NCBI RefSeq assembly: GCF_011393025.1
Contig: NZ_JAAOEO010000009.1
Span: 62,001 to 126,000 of the forward strand
DNA length: 64,000 nt
Source: Neobacillus terrae
Lineage (GTDB): Bacteria; Bacillota; Bacilli; Bacillales; Cytobacillaceae
Reading direction: 5' to 3'
Shown here piece after piece: positions 1 to 8,858 of the stretch; positions within the stretch are counted from its first letter, which is position 1; each line of letters begins with the position of its first letter. The position numbers and the translations under genes were made by a program. The notes below the pieces were generated by a model, which saw nothing but the letters and a program-made list of their open reading frames with translations, was not told the origin of the DNA and ran no database searches.

Positions 1-259
1 TTTGGCGAATCTTTAACTGGCTTTTGCCCCGGTAATTTTGAATGTCACCATTTATTTTAACTATATTTTGAGGAGCATAATTTTTTTCATCTTCGTCACT
101 GGCATCCCAAAGCTTAGCTTCTATCTCTCCGCTCTGGTCCTGAAGGATGAGAGTTAAAAATGGCTTCCCATTGCTTGCAATCCCTTTAGATGCATTTTTA
201 ATTAACATAAATAAATCTACCGTTTCTCCTACATCAAAGTTAAGAATCCCTCTGCTCAT
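1..259 (-). CDS. yhaM: 3'-5' exoribonuclease YhaM, N-terminal part (cut by window edge)
   Basis: The first 86 codons of a minus-strand gene that runs off the left edge. The translation opens [20 protein letters not shown] and contains the OB-fold nucleic-acid-binding segment of YhaM ([19 protein letters not shown], then EAKLWDAS), close to B. subtilis YhaM. YhaM is known as a 3'-to-5' exoribonuclease with an OB fold followed by an HD domain; the HD part lies outside the window. The ATG at 257-259 follows an AAAGGAG ribosome binding site. It sits just downstream of yhaN on the same strand, as in B. subtilis. Confidence 0.93.
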   Translation of the reverse strand, partial: MSRGILNFDVGETVDLFMLIKNASKGIASNGKPFLTLILQDQSGEIEAKLWDASDEDEKNYAPQNIVKINGDIQNYRGKSQLKIRQ

Positions 260-314
260 ACCTATACCTACGCTCCTTTCAAATTACGACAAGTATAACA
301 TTTGGTCTATGATA

Positions 315-3300
315 TTATGAAATATTCATTACTTTCCCTTCCTGAAGGCTTATAACGCTTTCGGTGTTAAAAAAATCAAGCATATGCTTGTGGCAGGTAA
401 AAAAAAGCACCTGATGCCCTTTCATGGCCTTTAATAAGTCTATTACCTTTCGGGTTCGGTGTATGTCAAAGTTTACAAAGCTATCATCAATAATGATTGG
501 CATCTGAAAATCCCCATATAAAGTAATTGCTAATGCCAATCTTAAAGAAACATAGACTTGTTCTGCAGTAGCTTGGCTCAGCTCATTCGCTTCAAACAAT
601 ATATGATCGTTCCGTTCAATTAAAAAGCCAGTACCTGTTGGCTTAAGCTGGATTCTTCTATACCTTCCATCAGTAAGGAAATGCAGATACTCCTCCGCTT
701 TCCCCAGCATTCGGGGAAGATGGCTGTTTTTATACTTTTCTACCGTCCTGGCTAACAAATCCTGTGCAATGGAATAAACGGCCCATTCCTTTGCTTCTTC
801 ATCGAATTCAGACCTTTTCTGTTTGTAGCGATGAAGCAATTCAGAATATACTCCTCCATCCTCCAAAACCTGAATTTCATATTTTACTTCAGCCTGTCTC
901 TCGAGAAGTTTCTCAACTTCTGAATGAGCTTCTTCCTCCCTGTTAGTTAGCTCTAATAGTCTTTCATTACCAGGATTCAATTGAAGCCATTGATCCCTGT
1001 CATCTTTGCTTAAGGAGGATCCCGCAAGCTGTATTCTAATTTCTTTTATCTTTTGACTAATACTCTCAATCTGATTAGCCTTATTTCCTGCCAAATAAAA
1101 TTGGTCCCCAGTCTCGGCATTTGCCGTTTTAAGCAGTTGATTCATTTCATTATCAAGTAGTACTTTTTCATTGAATGTTTGTTGAATCTCCTCTTTAATT
1201 TCAGCCAGCTTGGCTATTTTTTCACTGTACTGGATCTGCTTATCCAATTCTGTCCGCATTTTCTCTTTTAAGCGTAAAGCAATTCGTTGTAAATCCGTGT
1301 CTTCCATTCCCAGATATTTTTTTCCATTCTTTTTAATGGCTATCGATAATTGTTCTATTTCTTTACCCAGGGTATCCCGCTTTTCTTCTAATCTTTGTTT
1401 TTCCCTGAAATTAACTTTAAGCTGCTCTAGTAAGTCAAACGCATCCATTAAATAGGATTCTGCCAATTTTAGGGGAATCTTGAGCTCTGAGCTGATGAAA
1501 CGAAGGTTCCTATTGTTTTCGGCAGCACTTTCTTCCCATTTCTCATATTGGCCAATAATTCTTTCGTATTGAGCGTTTTGCTGTTCCCATCTTAATTGAA
1601 GAATCTTGACTTGTTCTCTTCTGGTTTGGTCAAGTTCCAGCTTTTCCTGAAGAGCAGAATACTTAAGCGTATCTGAAGAACGCAATTTCCCCTCTAAATC
1701 CTGCCTCTTTTGATCCAGTCTTTCCAATGCCTGTCCAGCTGGCACTGCTGGCTTTTGCTGGCTGTTGAAATAATAAGTGAATCCTAGTCCTGCAGCCGCA
1801 GCTGCTGCAATAATTAAAAAGGTCCATTGCTTATTAATGATTGCATAAAATAAAACTAAAACAATAAACACACTATAGGCAGTATATTGTATGTGGAGAT
1901 TTTTTCTTTGCCGTTTTAACGTTACCTTTTCTTTTTGTGCAGCATCTTCAAAGTATTCCTTCTGTTCTTGCACTGTTCTTAATTCTGCTTCTAAACCTCT
2001 GATATCTGCCAGGCTTCTTAATTGTTCCTCAAGCTCCGATCTGCTTTCTGCTGATAGAATTTTTCTGCTGGCTAACCTGAGTTCCTCCTCAAGCTCTTCA
2101 AGCTTCTCCTTTTCCTCATGAAAACGAACATCCAAATCCTGTTTAGCATTGTGAAGCCTCTGCTGTTCCTTGTGGAGATTCTCTACTTGTTTTTTCATAT
2201 AAATATTTGTATTAATTCCTTGAAGCTCTTCCTCAGATATAGAAAGATGCAGTTTTTCCTTTAATCCCTCCAGGGTCTCCTTAATTTCAAACAGCCTTTC
2301 TTGAGTTTGTCTCTCTTCAAGCTTTAGCTGATCATAAAGAGGGATTATTTCAATTGATGCACTTACATTTGGCTCATCCTCCAGCAGTTTTAAATCTGGC
2401 TTAAGCTCATTTACTTGATCAGTCAGCAGCTCGAAGCGCTCCTCCAAAATTTTAATCCTAGCAATGAGAGGCTTTATGGACTGCTTTATCCTTTCAAACC
2501 TTTCAATACCGTTAGGAGGAAAGGATACATCTCCTAAATCCTTCAATTCATGTGCTAACAATTTTTCTTCCCTGGTTAAAGGTTCAATCCGCTTCCACTC
2601 CTGAAGGTGGGATTTTTCTTTCACAACTAGTAATAATTCTTCTTTCAAATCCGCTATTTCCTTTTGAAGGCTTTCCCCTTCATTAATTAATGACTCATAT
2701 TGCATTGTTTTGGATGAAGCCTTTTTTAATTCGGTCCGAAGTTCATTTAGTTCTTTTAATTTCATATTTAAAACAGGATTTTTCCCACCAGGCTTAAATC
2801 TCAGTTCCAGTTCTTTTTTTATTCCTGCCTCTGCAAGCGCGAGTTTTTCTGTTCCGAAAGTTCCAGCTGAAAAGAGAAATTTTCCGATTTCCTCATTTTT
2901 CATCTGATGAATATTTTGGAGGCCTTGAAGATTAAAGGAAAAAATCGCCTGGTATAAACCCTTATCCATACTTGACAACAATTTTTTTAGTAGCTCTTCA
3001 TCACCAATTTCCCCGTTTTCCATAGAAACAGTAACATCCCCAACAGCTTTACCTTTTACCCGTTCAATAACAGCGAATCCATATTGCTCATGGAATACTC
3101 TAATATTTCCGCCATACCTGGAATGCTGCTTTGGCTCGTACCTTAACTCATTCTGCTGTTTTGTTGGAAAGCCAAAAAGAATTCCATGTATAAATGCCAT
3201 TATCGTAGATTTCCCAGCCTCATTTTCACCATAGAAGACCTGCAGAGAATCCGTTATTGACAGCTTAAGATTTTCAAGCTGGCCATAGCCGTAAATATTT

Positions 3301-3317
3301 AGTTCTAAAATCTTCAA
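315..3317 (-). CDS. yhaN: SMC/RAD50-like ATPase YhaN (SbcE)
   Basis: 1000-residue partner of the YhaO nuclease, known in B. subtilis (SbcE) for a role in double-strand break repair. It has an N-terminal Walker A GENEAGKST (about residues 30-38), long glutamate/lysine-rich coiled coils from about 190 to 900, and a C-terminal LSQATAEQVYVSLRLALA signature with Walker B IIIDDSF near 940. Two hydrophobic helices interrupt the coiled coil at about 475-517, so this SMC-like protein may be membrane-anchored at the coil tip. The start is TTG at 3317 behind AGGCGGTG, 20 bases after the yhaO stop, so the two are probably co-transcribed and translated together. Confidence 0.93.
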   Translation of the reverse strand: MKILELNIYGYGQLENLKLSITDSLQVFYGENEAGKSTIMAFIHGILFGFPTKQQNELRYEPKQHSRYGGNIRVFHEQYGFAVIERVKGKAVGDVTVSMENGEIGDEELLKKLLSSMDKGLYQAIFSFNLQGLQNIHQMKNEEIGKFLFSAGTFGTEKLALAEAGIKKELELRFKPGGKNPVLNMKLKELNELRTELKKASSKTMQYESLINEGESLQKEIADLKEELLLVVKEKSHLQEWKRIEPLTREEKLLAHELKDLGDVSFPPNGIERFERIKQSIKPLIARIKILEERFELLTDQVNELKPDLKLLEDEPNVSASIEIIPLYDQLKLEERQTQERLFEIKETLEGLKEKLHLSISEEELQGINTNIYMKKQVENLHKEQQRLHNAKQDLDVRFHEEKEKLEELEEELRLASRKILSAESRSELEEQLRSLADIRGLEAELRTVQEQKEYFEDAAQKEKVTLKRQRKNLHIQYTAYSVFIVLVLFYAIINKQWTFLIIAAAAAAGLGFTYYFNSQQKPAVPAGQALERLDQKRQDLEGKLRSSDTLKYSALQEKLELDQTRREQVKILQLRWEQQNAQYERIIGQYEKWEESAAENNRNLRFISSELKIPLKLAESYLMDAFDLLEQLKVNFREKQRLEEKRDTLGKEIEQLSIAIKKNGKKYLGMEDTDLQRIALRLKEKMRTELDKQIQYSEKIAKLAEIKEEIQQTFNEKVLLDNEMNQLLKTANAETGDQFYLAGNKANQIESISQKIKEIRIQLAGSSLSKDDRDQWLQLNPGNERLLELTNREEEAHSEVEKLLERQAEVKYEIQVLEDGGVYSELLHRYKQKRSEFDEEAKEWAVYSIAQDLLARTVEKYKNSHLPRMLGKAEEYLHFLTDGRYRRIQLKPTGTGFLIERNDHILFEANELSQATAEQVYVSLRLALAITLYGDFQMPIIIDDSFVNFDIHRTRKVIDLLKAMKGHQVLFFTCHKHMLDFFNTESVISLQEGKVMNIS

Positions 3318-3337
3318 GTCTTACACCGCCTTTTTGA

Positions 3338-4561
3338 TTAAGGAGCAGACAACAGCCTCAGCAAAGTGGTTTCTGCTTTTTGGAGAAGTTCCTCTTCTTC
3401 AAGCTTGCTGAGCCCCTCCAGAAATTTTCTTGCCTGGTTGTGTTCATACAAAGGAGAAAGAGTCTGATGGATTTCATCATACTGATCAATAGTCTGAAAT
3501 AAATCCCCATAAAAACCTGCTTTTTTTCGCAGTTCCTCCCGGCTTGTTTGAATTTGGTCATCAATCACAATGTCTGTAATCCAAACAAAGGATTCCTCAT
3601 CATCTTCTCCCTCTTGAAGCAGATCTAAAATCTCGGAATACAAATTGTGATTCACTATATCTATTTCTTCAAGCTGAATATTTACCAATCGCAAAGAAAT
3701 AATAGATCCCCTTCCATCCACCCGATGTTTTTCAATCTCCGAATAGCATAACGTAAGAATCTCCTCTACTGTAATTGCTTCACTTCCATCTATAATTACT
3801 GAATCCCAGATTATATCCGCCGTATTCATAAATTCATAGGTGGCTCCCGTATCTCCAAGGGTTACTAGATAACATCCTTTTTCGCCTGTTTCTTTTCGGT
3901 TTCTTCCTTGAATATTACCTGAATAAATTATGGGCGGTTCCTGATTCAATATTGACCTTTTATGTATATGGCCCAAGGCCCAGTAATCAAAGTTTTTGCT
4001 GATCAAATCAGTTAACAGAAAAGGGGCATATTTTCCATGCTCACTGCTGCCTCCATCATGCCCGTGTAAAATTCCAATATGGTAATCGGCGCTATCTTCT
4101 CTTTTATAATCATCAATTTTCTTTTCAGTCACGTGCCTTACTGGGTAGCTAAATCCGTATATATTTACTTTTGCTCCGCTTTTAACCTGTATTTGTTTTA
4201 CTTCTACCTCTGTTGAGAACGTATGGAAATCCTTCGGCATTTCGATTTGAACCCATGTGCCGTTTAAATGATCGTGATTGCCATGTACTGCATAAACGGG
4301 AATACCTTTATCAGCAAGCCTCTTCATTTCCTTACGAAATATTGATTGAGCCCTAAGGCTTCTGTCCTCGCCGTCATATAAATCCCCGGCCACAATAAGA
4401 AAATCCACATTATATTGAATGGCTGCATTTACAATTTTATTCAGTGAACGAAAGGTACTTTCCCTCAACCTCTTTGCAATTTTTTCCGGAATATGCTTTA
4501 AACCTGTCATTGGGCTATCCAGATGCAGGTCGGCCGCGTGTATAAAAGTCACTTGTTTCAT
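3338..4561 (-). CDS. yhaO: SbcD/Mre11-like DNA exonuclease YhaO
   Basis: Calcineurin-like metallophosphoesterase of 407 residues, the nuclease half of the YhaO-YhaN pair (analogous to SbcD-SbcC). The metal-binding motifs are in order: HAADLHLDSP near the N terminus, GDLYDGED, GNHDH and GHIHKR. I place the start at ATG 4561 (MKQVTFIHAADLH) because AAAGGG lies at the right spacing and homologues begin there; an in-frame extension to 4621 lacks support. The C-terminal third is the less conserved capping/ATPase-contact region. It is first in the operon with yhaN and probably yhaM. Confidence 0.93.
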   Translation of the reverse strand: MKQVTFIHAADLHLDSPMTGLKHIPEKIAKRLRESTFRSLNKIVNAAIQYNVDFLIVAGDLYDGEDRSLRAQSIFRKEMKRLADKGIPVYAVHGNHDHLNGTWVQIEMPKDFHTFSTEVEVKQIQVKSGAKVNIYGFSYPVRHVTEKKIDDYKREDSADYHIGILHGHDGGSSEHGKYAPFLLTDLISKNFDYWALGHIHKRSILNQEPPIIYSGNIQGRNRKETGEKGCYLVTLGDTGATYEFMNTADIIWDSVIIDGSEAITVEEILTLCYSEIEKHRVDGRGSIISLRLVNIQLEEIDIVNHNLYSEILDLLQEGEDDEESFVWITDIVIDDQIQTSREELRKKAGFYGDLFQTIDQYDEIHQTLSPLYEHNQARKFLEGLSKLEEEELLQKAETTLLRLLSAP

Positions 4562-4680
4562 AGTCCAAACCCTTTCATGGCCTTTTAATAACATTTTATC
4601 ATTTGCAAAAAACGAATGCACGTTCGATTTGTTTTTTAGAGGAAAAATAAAACAAAATAGCTTGCAAACAAATTTGTAGA

Positions 4681-4940
4681 GGGGCCAGTTGATTTCCGGT
4701 CCCAGGCACTCGCTTTCCGCGGGCAGGTCGGGAGCCTGTCAAACTTCAGAGCCAAGCCCCTCGAGGTCGCTTCAGTCCTGACGTTGAAGTAAAAGAACGA
4801 CTTCATCGTCAGGCCCTCCAGCGCTTGTCAGAGCTGAACGAGGCACTTCCGTTCTTCTTTCTCCTCGTCACTTCGCTCCTGTGGGGTCTCCCATGACACG
4901 CTTTTCCCGCTGGAGTCTCGCGCCACTTCAATCAACTGGG
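4681..4940. repeat. Dispersed repeat family B copy next to an IS relic
   Basis: Non-coding stretch with the recurring words CGCTTTCCGCGGGC, GTGGGGTCTCCC, CGCTTTTCCCGC and GGAGTCTCGCG. The same words, in either orientation, occur near 11554, 17925, 30098, 38166 and 46239. It is flanked on the right by a transposase fragment, so a mobile origin is plausible but unproven. Confidence 0.6.
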
Positions 4941-5156
4941 TTTAGAAATTTGGTGTGGCAGCGGAAACACGTTTGCCTCTTCCTTCATGAGGCATCGTAC
5001 TATAACGGATTTGTCCTCGGGAAGATTGTGTCTCATTGCAATACACCTGTCACCCTCATTCTCGAGCCTTTGGTAGACCATGTGATTAAAAAAGTGGGAA
5101 AGCCTAAGGCGGCTACAGCAGACTCTGCTTATAAGAATAAAAGGAGGAAATCTTAA
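4941..5156 (+). pseudogene. Transposase remnant, IS1182-like
   Basis: About 70 codons in one plus frame read like the DDE-domain middle of IS1182/IS5-type transposases: NGFVLGKIV, then LEPLVDHVIKKVGKPKAATA and DSAYK, where intact proteins usually have NGFVLGT...GKPKAVAADAGYK. There is no N- or C-terminal part, no start with a ribosome site, and no inverted repeats that I can identify, so this is a dead fragment. It abuts a family B repeat and lies between yhaO and the end of yhaP. Confidence 0.6.
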
Positions 5157-5163
5157 TAAAATC

Positions 5164-5203
5164 AAAAAGGGAGTTCGGAAAAAAGCATTCCGAACCCCCT
5201 TTT
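5164..5203 (-). terminator. Rho-independent terminator of yhaQP
   Basis: Long inverted repeat in which AAAAGGGGGTTCGG pairs with CCGAACTCCCTTTTT on the minus strand, ending in a T run, 48 bases after the yhaP stop. The A/T tracts on both sides could let it work in both directions. Confidence 0.85.
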
Positions 5204-5250
5204 GTCGACAAACTGAGAATTCTCTAAGGAGAGAACTCTTTTTAGGATTA

Positions 5251-6504
5251 TTATTTATTTTTAGTAAGCTGAAGGGCTTTCTTAATATCTTTAAAAGAGC
5301 TTGATCGGCCATACATTAATACTCCGCCTCTGTAAACTTTTGCTCCGAAAATTGCTAGGGAAATTATTGTTGCCGTCAAAATAGCCATACTTAAAATCGA
5401 TTCCCATAGTGGAATATTCAGCATCCCAACACGAAGAAACATAATCATAGGAGCAAAAAAGGGAATAAAAGAGGTAACTGTAATGAACGGGGAATCTGGC
5501 TTACTCAGACCAAAAGCTGCAATAACAAAGCCTGCAACAACTAACATTGACATTGGAGAAATCATCTGCTGGACATCCTCTATACGGCTGACAAGAGATC
5601 CTAAAAAAGCTGCAAGTGTTGCATAAAGAAAATAACCGAGCAGGAAGAAAATAACAGCAAAAATAATAGTGCCGATAGGTAATTCACTGAATCCAAAGAA
5701 ATCAGAGAAACTTCCTTTTAACTCCTCCATATTTTTTTGCATAGAGTAATAACCGGCTGAAAGCAAAAAAACAAGCTGGGTAATACTCAGGAGTCCTACG
5801 CCTAAAATTTTGGCAAACATCTGCCTGATAGGTGATACACTTGAAATAAGTATTTCCATTACACGTGATGACTTTTCGATGGCAACTTCCATGGCGATCA
5901 TATTAGCATACATGAGAACTGCAAAGTAAATGATAAAAAGCAAAATATACACAATTCCCCTGGCTTGATTAAGTTCAGCTTCCGTTTTGGCATTTCTCTC
6001 CAAAGCTGCTTTTTTAAATAGTACTGGCTTATAAAGCTTTTGAAGCTGTGCATCAGTGAGCTGAATTTGTCTTGCAGCGAGCATGGTTTTTAACTGCTGC
6101 AGCCCATTTTGGAGATCTGTATATATAGCTGAATCTGCAATCGTCAACGCATTATATGAGCCTTCGGGAAGATTATCCTTATCAAGGCTTAGTATCAAAT
6201 ATCCTCGCAGGGCACCATTTTCGACCTTTTTTTCAGCTTCTTTTTCTGTCCCTGTAAAAGCACTCAGCTTTAAATTCTTATTAATTAACTTTACCTGTCC
6301 TTTAAAAGGAGTATAAAGCTGTCCTGTTTTATCCAATACAGCAATTCTGTCAGCCACGCCATTTTTATTAAACAAATCCATGATTCGGTTTAAATTTGTT
6401 ATAGCAAGCATAAGAACTAGCATGACAATTGTGGTTACGATAAAAGATTTAGTCTTTAATTTTGTAAGATAGGTATGAGACAGGATTATCCAGAAATTAT
6501 TCAT
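5251..6504 (-). CDS. yhaP: ABC-2 type permease YhaP (NatB-like)
   Basis: 417-residue membrane subunit of an ABC exporter. One transmembrane helix lies near the N terminus (about 20-40), followed by a large extracytoplasmic domain and five or six C-terminal helices, the layout of NatB/YhaP proteins that export ions or small toxic compounds. The substrate cannot be read from sequence. ATG 6504 overlaps the last codons of yhaQ by 8 bases (ATGAATAA), which suggests translational coupling; a GTG nine bases upstream is the alternative. Ends before a strong terminator. Confidence 0.87.
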   Translation of the reverse strand: MNNFWIILSHTYLTKLKTKSFIVTTIVMLVLMLAITNLNRIMDLFNKNGVADRIAVLDKTGQLYTPFKGQVKLINKNLKLSAFTGTEKEAEKKVENGALRGYLILSLDKDNLPEGSYNALTIADSAIYTDLQNGLQQLKTMLAARQIQLTDAQLQKLYKPVLFKKAALERNAKTEAELNQARGIVYILLFIIYFAVLMYANMIAMEVAIEKSSRVMEILISSVSPIRQMFAKILGVGLLSITQLVFLLSAGYYSMQKNMEELKGSFSDFFGFSELPIGTIIFAVIFFLLGYFLYATLAAFLGSLVSRIEDVQQMISPMSMLVVAGFVIAAFGLSKPDSPFITVTSFIPFFAPMIMFLRVGMLNIPLWESILSMAILTATIISLAIFGAKVYRGGVLMYGRSSSFKDIKKALQLTKNK

Positions 6505-7396
6505 AGGAGGCACCGACTTTCTCTATAAAAATATCATTTAAAGAAGGTTCTTCCAAAGCAAACTTTCTAACAAAACCTTTTCCTGCTACTTCTGAAAATA
6601 TTCTTTCCGCAACTTGCTCATTTTCTATCTGCAAAGTGATACCTTCAGCAGTTATTTTCATTTTGGCTACACCAGGAAATCCTTTTAAGAAATCAAGTGA
6701 AAAATCAGCATGAACAATTAAATTTTTCTTTCCAAAAGATCGTTTTATATTTCTTAAAGCGCCATGAACAACAGGCTTACCGTGATGCATAATACAAAGG
6801 TGTTCACACATCTCTTCAACATGTTCCATCCGGTGGCTTGAAAATACTATCGTAGTACCGCTTTCTTTTAAGCCCAAAACTGCTTCCTTCAATAATTCCA
6901 CATTAACAGGATCCAGCCCGCTAAATGGTTCATCGAGAATTAATAATTCCGGTTTATGGATAACAGAAGCAATAAATTGTATCTTCTGCTGGTTGCCCTT
7001 AGAAAGCTCCTCTACCTTTTTATTTTCGTATTCAGGGACATTAAACCTTTCCAGCCAGTATTTTAATTCCTTTTGGGCTGCAAACTTTTCCATTCCTCTC
7101 AATCTCGCTAAGTATACAATTTGTTCGCGGACTTTCAGTTTTGGATATAAACCTCTTTCCTCGGGCAGATATCCAATTAAATGGCTGGTAGAATAATCTA
7201 ATACTCTATCCTTCCAGGTTATATTTCCTTCGCTCGGATCAATTAAGCCAAGTATCATTCTAAAGGTAGTAGTTTTACCGGCACCGTTAGCTCCTAAAAA
7301 ACCAAACATCTCCTTTTCCGGTATAGAAATGGACAAATTATTTACTGCAGAAAACTCTCCGTATCTTTTAGTAACATGTTCCAGCTTTAACGCCAA
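6497..7396 (-). CDS. yhaQ: ABC transporter ATP-binding protein YhaQ
   Basis: 299-residue ATPase that powers YhaP. Visible motifs: Walker A GANGAGKTT, signature LSKGNQQK, Walker B LLILDEPFSGLDP and the switch histidine in FSSHRMEH. A C-terminal extension of about 80 residues follows, typical of NatA-type ATPases. The start is TTG 7396 behind AAAGGGGG, which matches the length of the B. subtilis protein; a longer reading to 7495 has no ribosome site. It is first gene of a two-gene operon. Confidence 0.9.
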   Translation of the reverse strand: MALKLEHVTKRYGEFSAVNNLSISIPEKEMFGFLGANGAGKTTTFRMILGLIDPSEGNITWKDRVLDYSTSHLIGYLPEERGLYPKLKVREQIVYLARLRGMEKFAAQKELKYWLERFNVPEYENKKVEELSKGNQQKIQFIASVIHKPELLILDEPFSGLDPVNVELLKEAVLGLKESGTTIVFSSHRMEHVEEMCEHLCIMHHGKPVVHGALRNIKRSFGKKNLIVHADFSLDFLKGFPGVAKMKITAEGITLQIENEQVAERIFSEVAGKGFVRKFALEEPSLNDIFIEKVGASYE

Positions 7397-7534
7397 GTCT
7401 TTTTCCCCCTTTACACATCTATACAAATATAGCATATTTAAAGGTATAATTTGGTAATTAATTTTATATTTTGCACATTTTTTTAAATTATGCAAAAATA
7501 ATAGTTACATAGCTTATAATTAGGGGGTTTTTAA

Positions 7535-7720
7535 ATGAAGACATACAAATTAACTGTTTTTGAACAAGATGGAGAGAAAATTATGGAGGAATCATTCCAG
7601 GCAGAAAATGATGATTCTGCAAAAGAAATCGGCGGTCGTCTTTTAGATGAAAAAGGCTACCATGACAAAACCCACCGCTGCACTTCACCTGCAGGTAAAC
7701 TTTTGCTTTTTCACTCTTAA
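7535..7720 (+). CDS. yhzD: YhzD family protein
   Basis: 61-residue protein matching B. subtilis YhzD in length, position and sequence style (MKTYKLTVFEQDGEKI, ending in a lysine/leucine-rich tail). The function is not known. A strong AGGGGG site precedes the ATG, and a clean terminator follows 14 bases after the stop, so it is a monocistronic gene divergent from yhaQ and convergent with yhaR. No cysteines suggest metal binding and no membrane segment is present. Confidence 0.85.
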   Translation: MKTYKLTVFEQDGEKIMEESFQAENDDSAKEIGGRLLDEKGYHDKTHRCTSPAGKLLLFHS

Positions 7721-7733
7721 AACCTAATCATAC

Positions 7734-7761
7734 AAAAACCCGCCAGACAGGCGGGTTTTTG
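7734..7761 (+). terminator. Terminator of yhzD
   Basis: AAACCCGCC, a 4-base loop, GGCGGGTTTTT. Perfect stem plus T run directly after yhzD; the A run on the other side lets it serve yhaR as well. Confidence 0.9.
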
Positions 7762-7815
7762 TACTTGGCTTCTACAGCCCACAGCATCCTATCTGTGTTG
7801 GACTCTTTGCTTCTC

Positions 7816-8607
7816 TTATTTCCCAATAAAATTAGGTTTTCTCTTCTCTGCAAAAGCCTGGATTCCTTCCAAGTGATCCTGTGTTTGCCTCATTTTAAAC
7901 TGCCCATATTTTTCAAGCTCGAGCATTTTTAATAATTGAGGACGATTCTTTTCCGCAAGAATCTTCTTGGTTTTTATCATTGCCTGGACAGGTTTGCTTA
8001 GCCATTCCCGGATACGCAGTTCCACCGCTTCCTTTAAATCATTTTCAGCTATCTCTTGAATAAGACCCTGAGTGAAGGCCTCTTCGGCGGTTAAAGATTT
8101 ACCTTCCCAAATAAGCTGTTTAGCTTTGACTTCCCCTAATCTTTTTTCCAAAAAGAAGTGGGCACCACCATCTGGAATAAGCCCAATGCCAATAAAATTC
8201 ATTGCAACTTTGCTCTGCCCATGCATAATAATATGGTCTGTTGCCAAAGCCAAACTAAAACCAAGTCCTGCTGCAGGACCATTAATCGCACTTAAAGTGA
8301 GTTTTGGCATGTTGTAAAGGGTAATTATTAAATCACTAATACATTCCATTATAGGGAAGAAATCGCTTTCATCCTTCATCGTAATCATGGACTTAATATC
8401 CCCGCCGGATGAGAAAGCCTTTCCCCTTCCTGTTAAAACAACAATATCAATGTCATCCGAGTCGCTAATTTCTTTAAGAGCACATACCAGCCCTTTAATC
8501 ATTTCTTTATCCATTGCGTTTAAAGTCTCCGGCCTGTTCAATTCTACATTTGCAACTCGCCCATTCACAGTGACATTTACTTTTTCTGTTTCAAAATTAA
8601 CGCTCAC
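7816..8607 (-). CDS. yhaR: Enoyl-CoA hydratase/isomerase family protein YhaR
   Basis: 263-residue crotonase-fold protein. Seen: NRPETLNAMDKEM near the N terminus, the oxyanion-hole segment GRGKAFSSGGDI and the second oxyanion segment AINGPAAGLGFSLALATD, followed by PDGGAHFFL, where PaaB/PaaG-like members carry one of the catalytic acids. Crotonases hydrate or isomerise acyl-CoA thioesters; the substrate here is unknown. I choose the GTG at 8607 because GGGAGG sits 7 bases upstream, over longer in-frame starts to 8661. It lies between yhzD and hemZ as in B. subtilis. Confidence 0.88.
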   Translation of the reverse strand: MSVNFETEKVNVTVNGRVANVELNRPETLNAMDKEMIKGLVCALKEISDSDDIDIVVLTGRGKAFSSGGDIKSMITMKDESDFFPIMECISDLIITLYNMPKLTLSAINGPAAGLGFSLALATDHIIMHGQSKVAMNFIGIGLIPDGGAHFFLEKRLGEVKAKQLIWEGKSLTAEEAFTQGLIQEIAENDLKEAVELRIREWLSKPVQAMIKTKKILAEKNRPQLLKMLELEKYGQFKMRQTQDHLEGIQAFAEKRKPNFIGK

Positions 8608-8828
8608 CCCAACGCCTCCCATTACTTTCTTCTTAATTATTATAATATAGAAAACTTTCAAACAAGAAAAGCTGTACTTTTATTCTATTAAGATGTTATA
8701 AACCAATTGAGTTTACTATGTGAAAGGTTTGAGAACAATAAGAATGATGATAACCTCTCCTTGCCTCAGAACTTCCCAAGGAAATTGGGCTGAAATTCAG
8801 GAAGCCATAAAAACCAAGGCTCAATCTA

Positions 8829-8858
8829 AAAAGCCCCCGTTTAAACGGGGGAGCTTTC
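8829..8858 (-). terminator. Terminator overlapping the end of hemZ
   Basis: CTCCCCCGTTTAAACGGGGG followed by CTTTTT on the minus strand. The stem includes the last hemZ sense codons and its TAA, so the stop codon sits in the loop. Confidence 0.88.

Noticed and set aside
4932..5312. Minus-strand open frame of 126 codons across the IS relic and terminator
   Set aside because: It runs through a strong terminator and into yhaP, has no ribosome site and no family resemblance; antisense to the transposase remnant.
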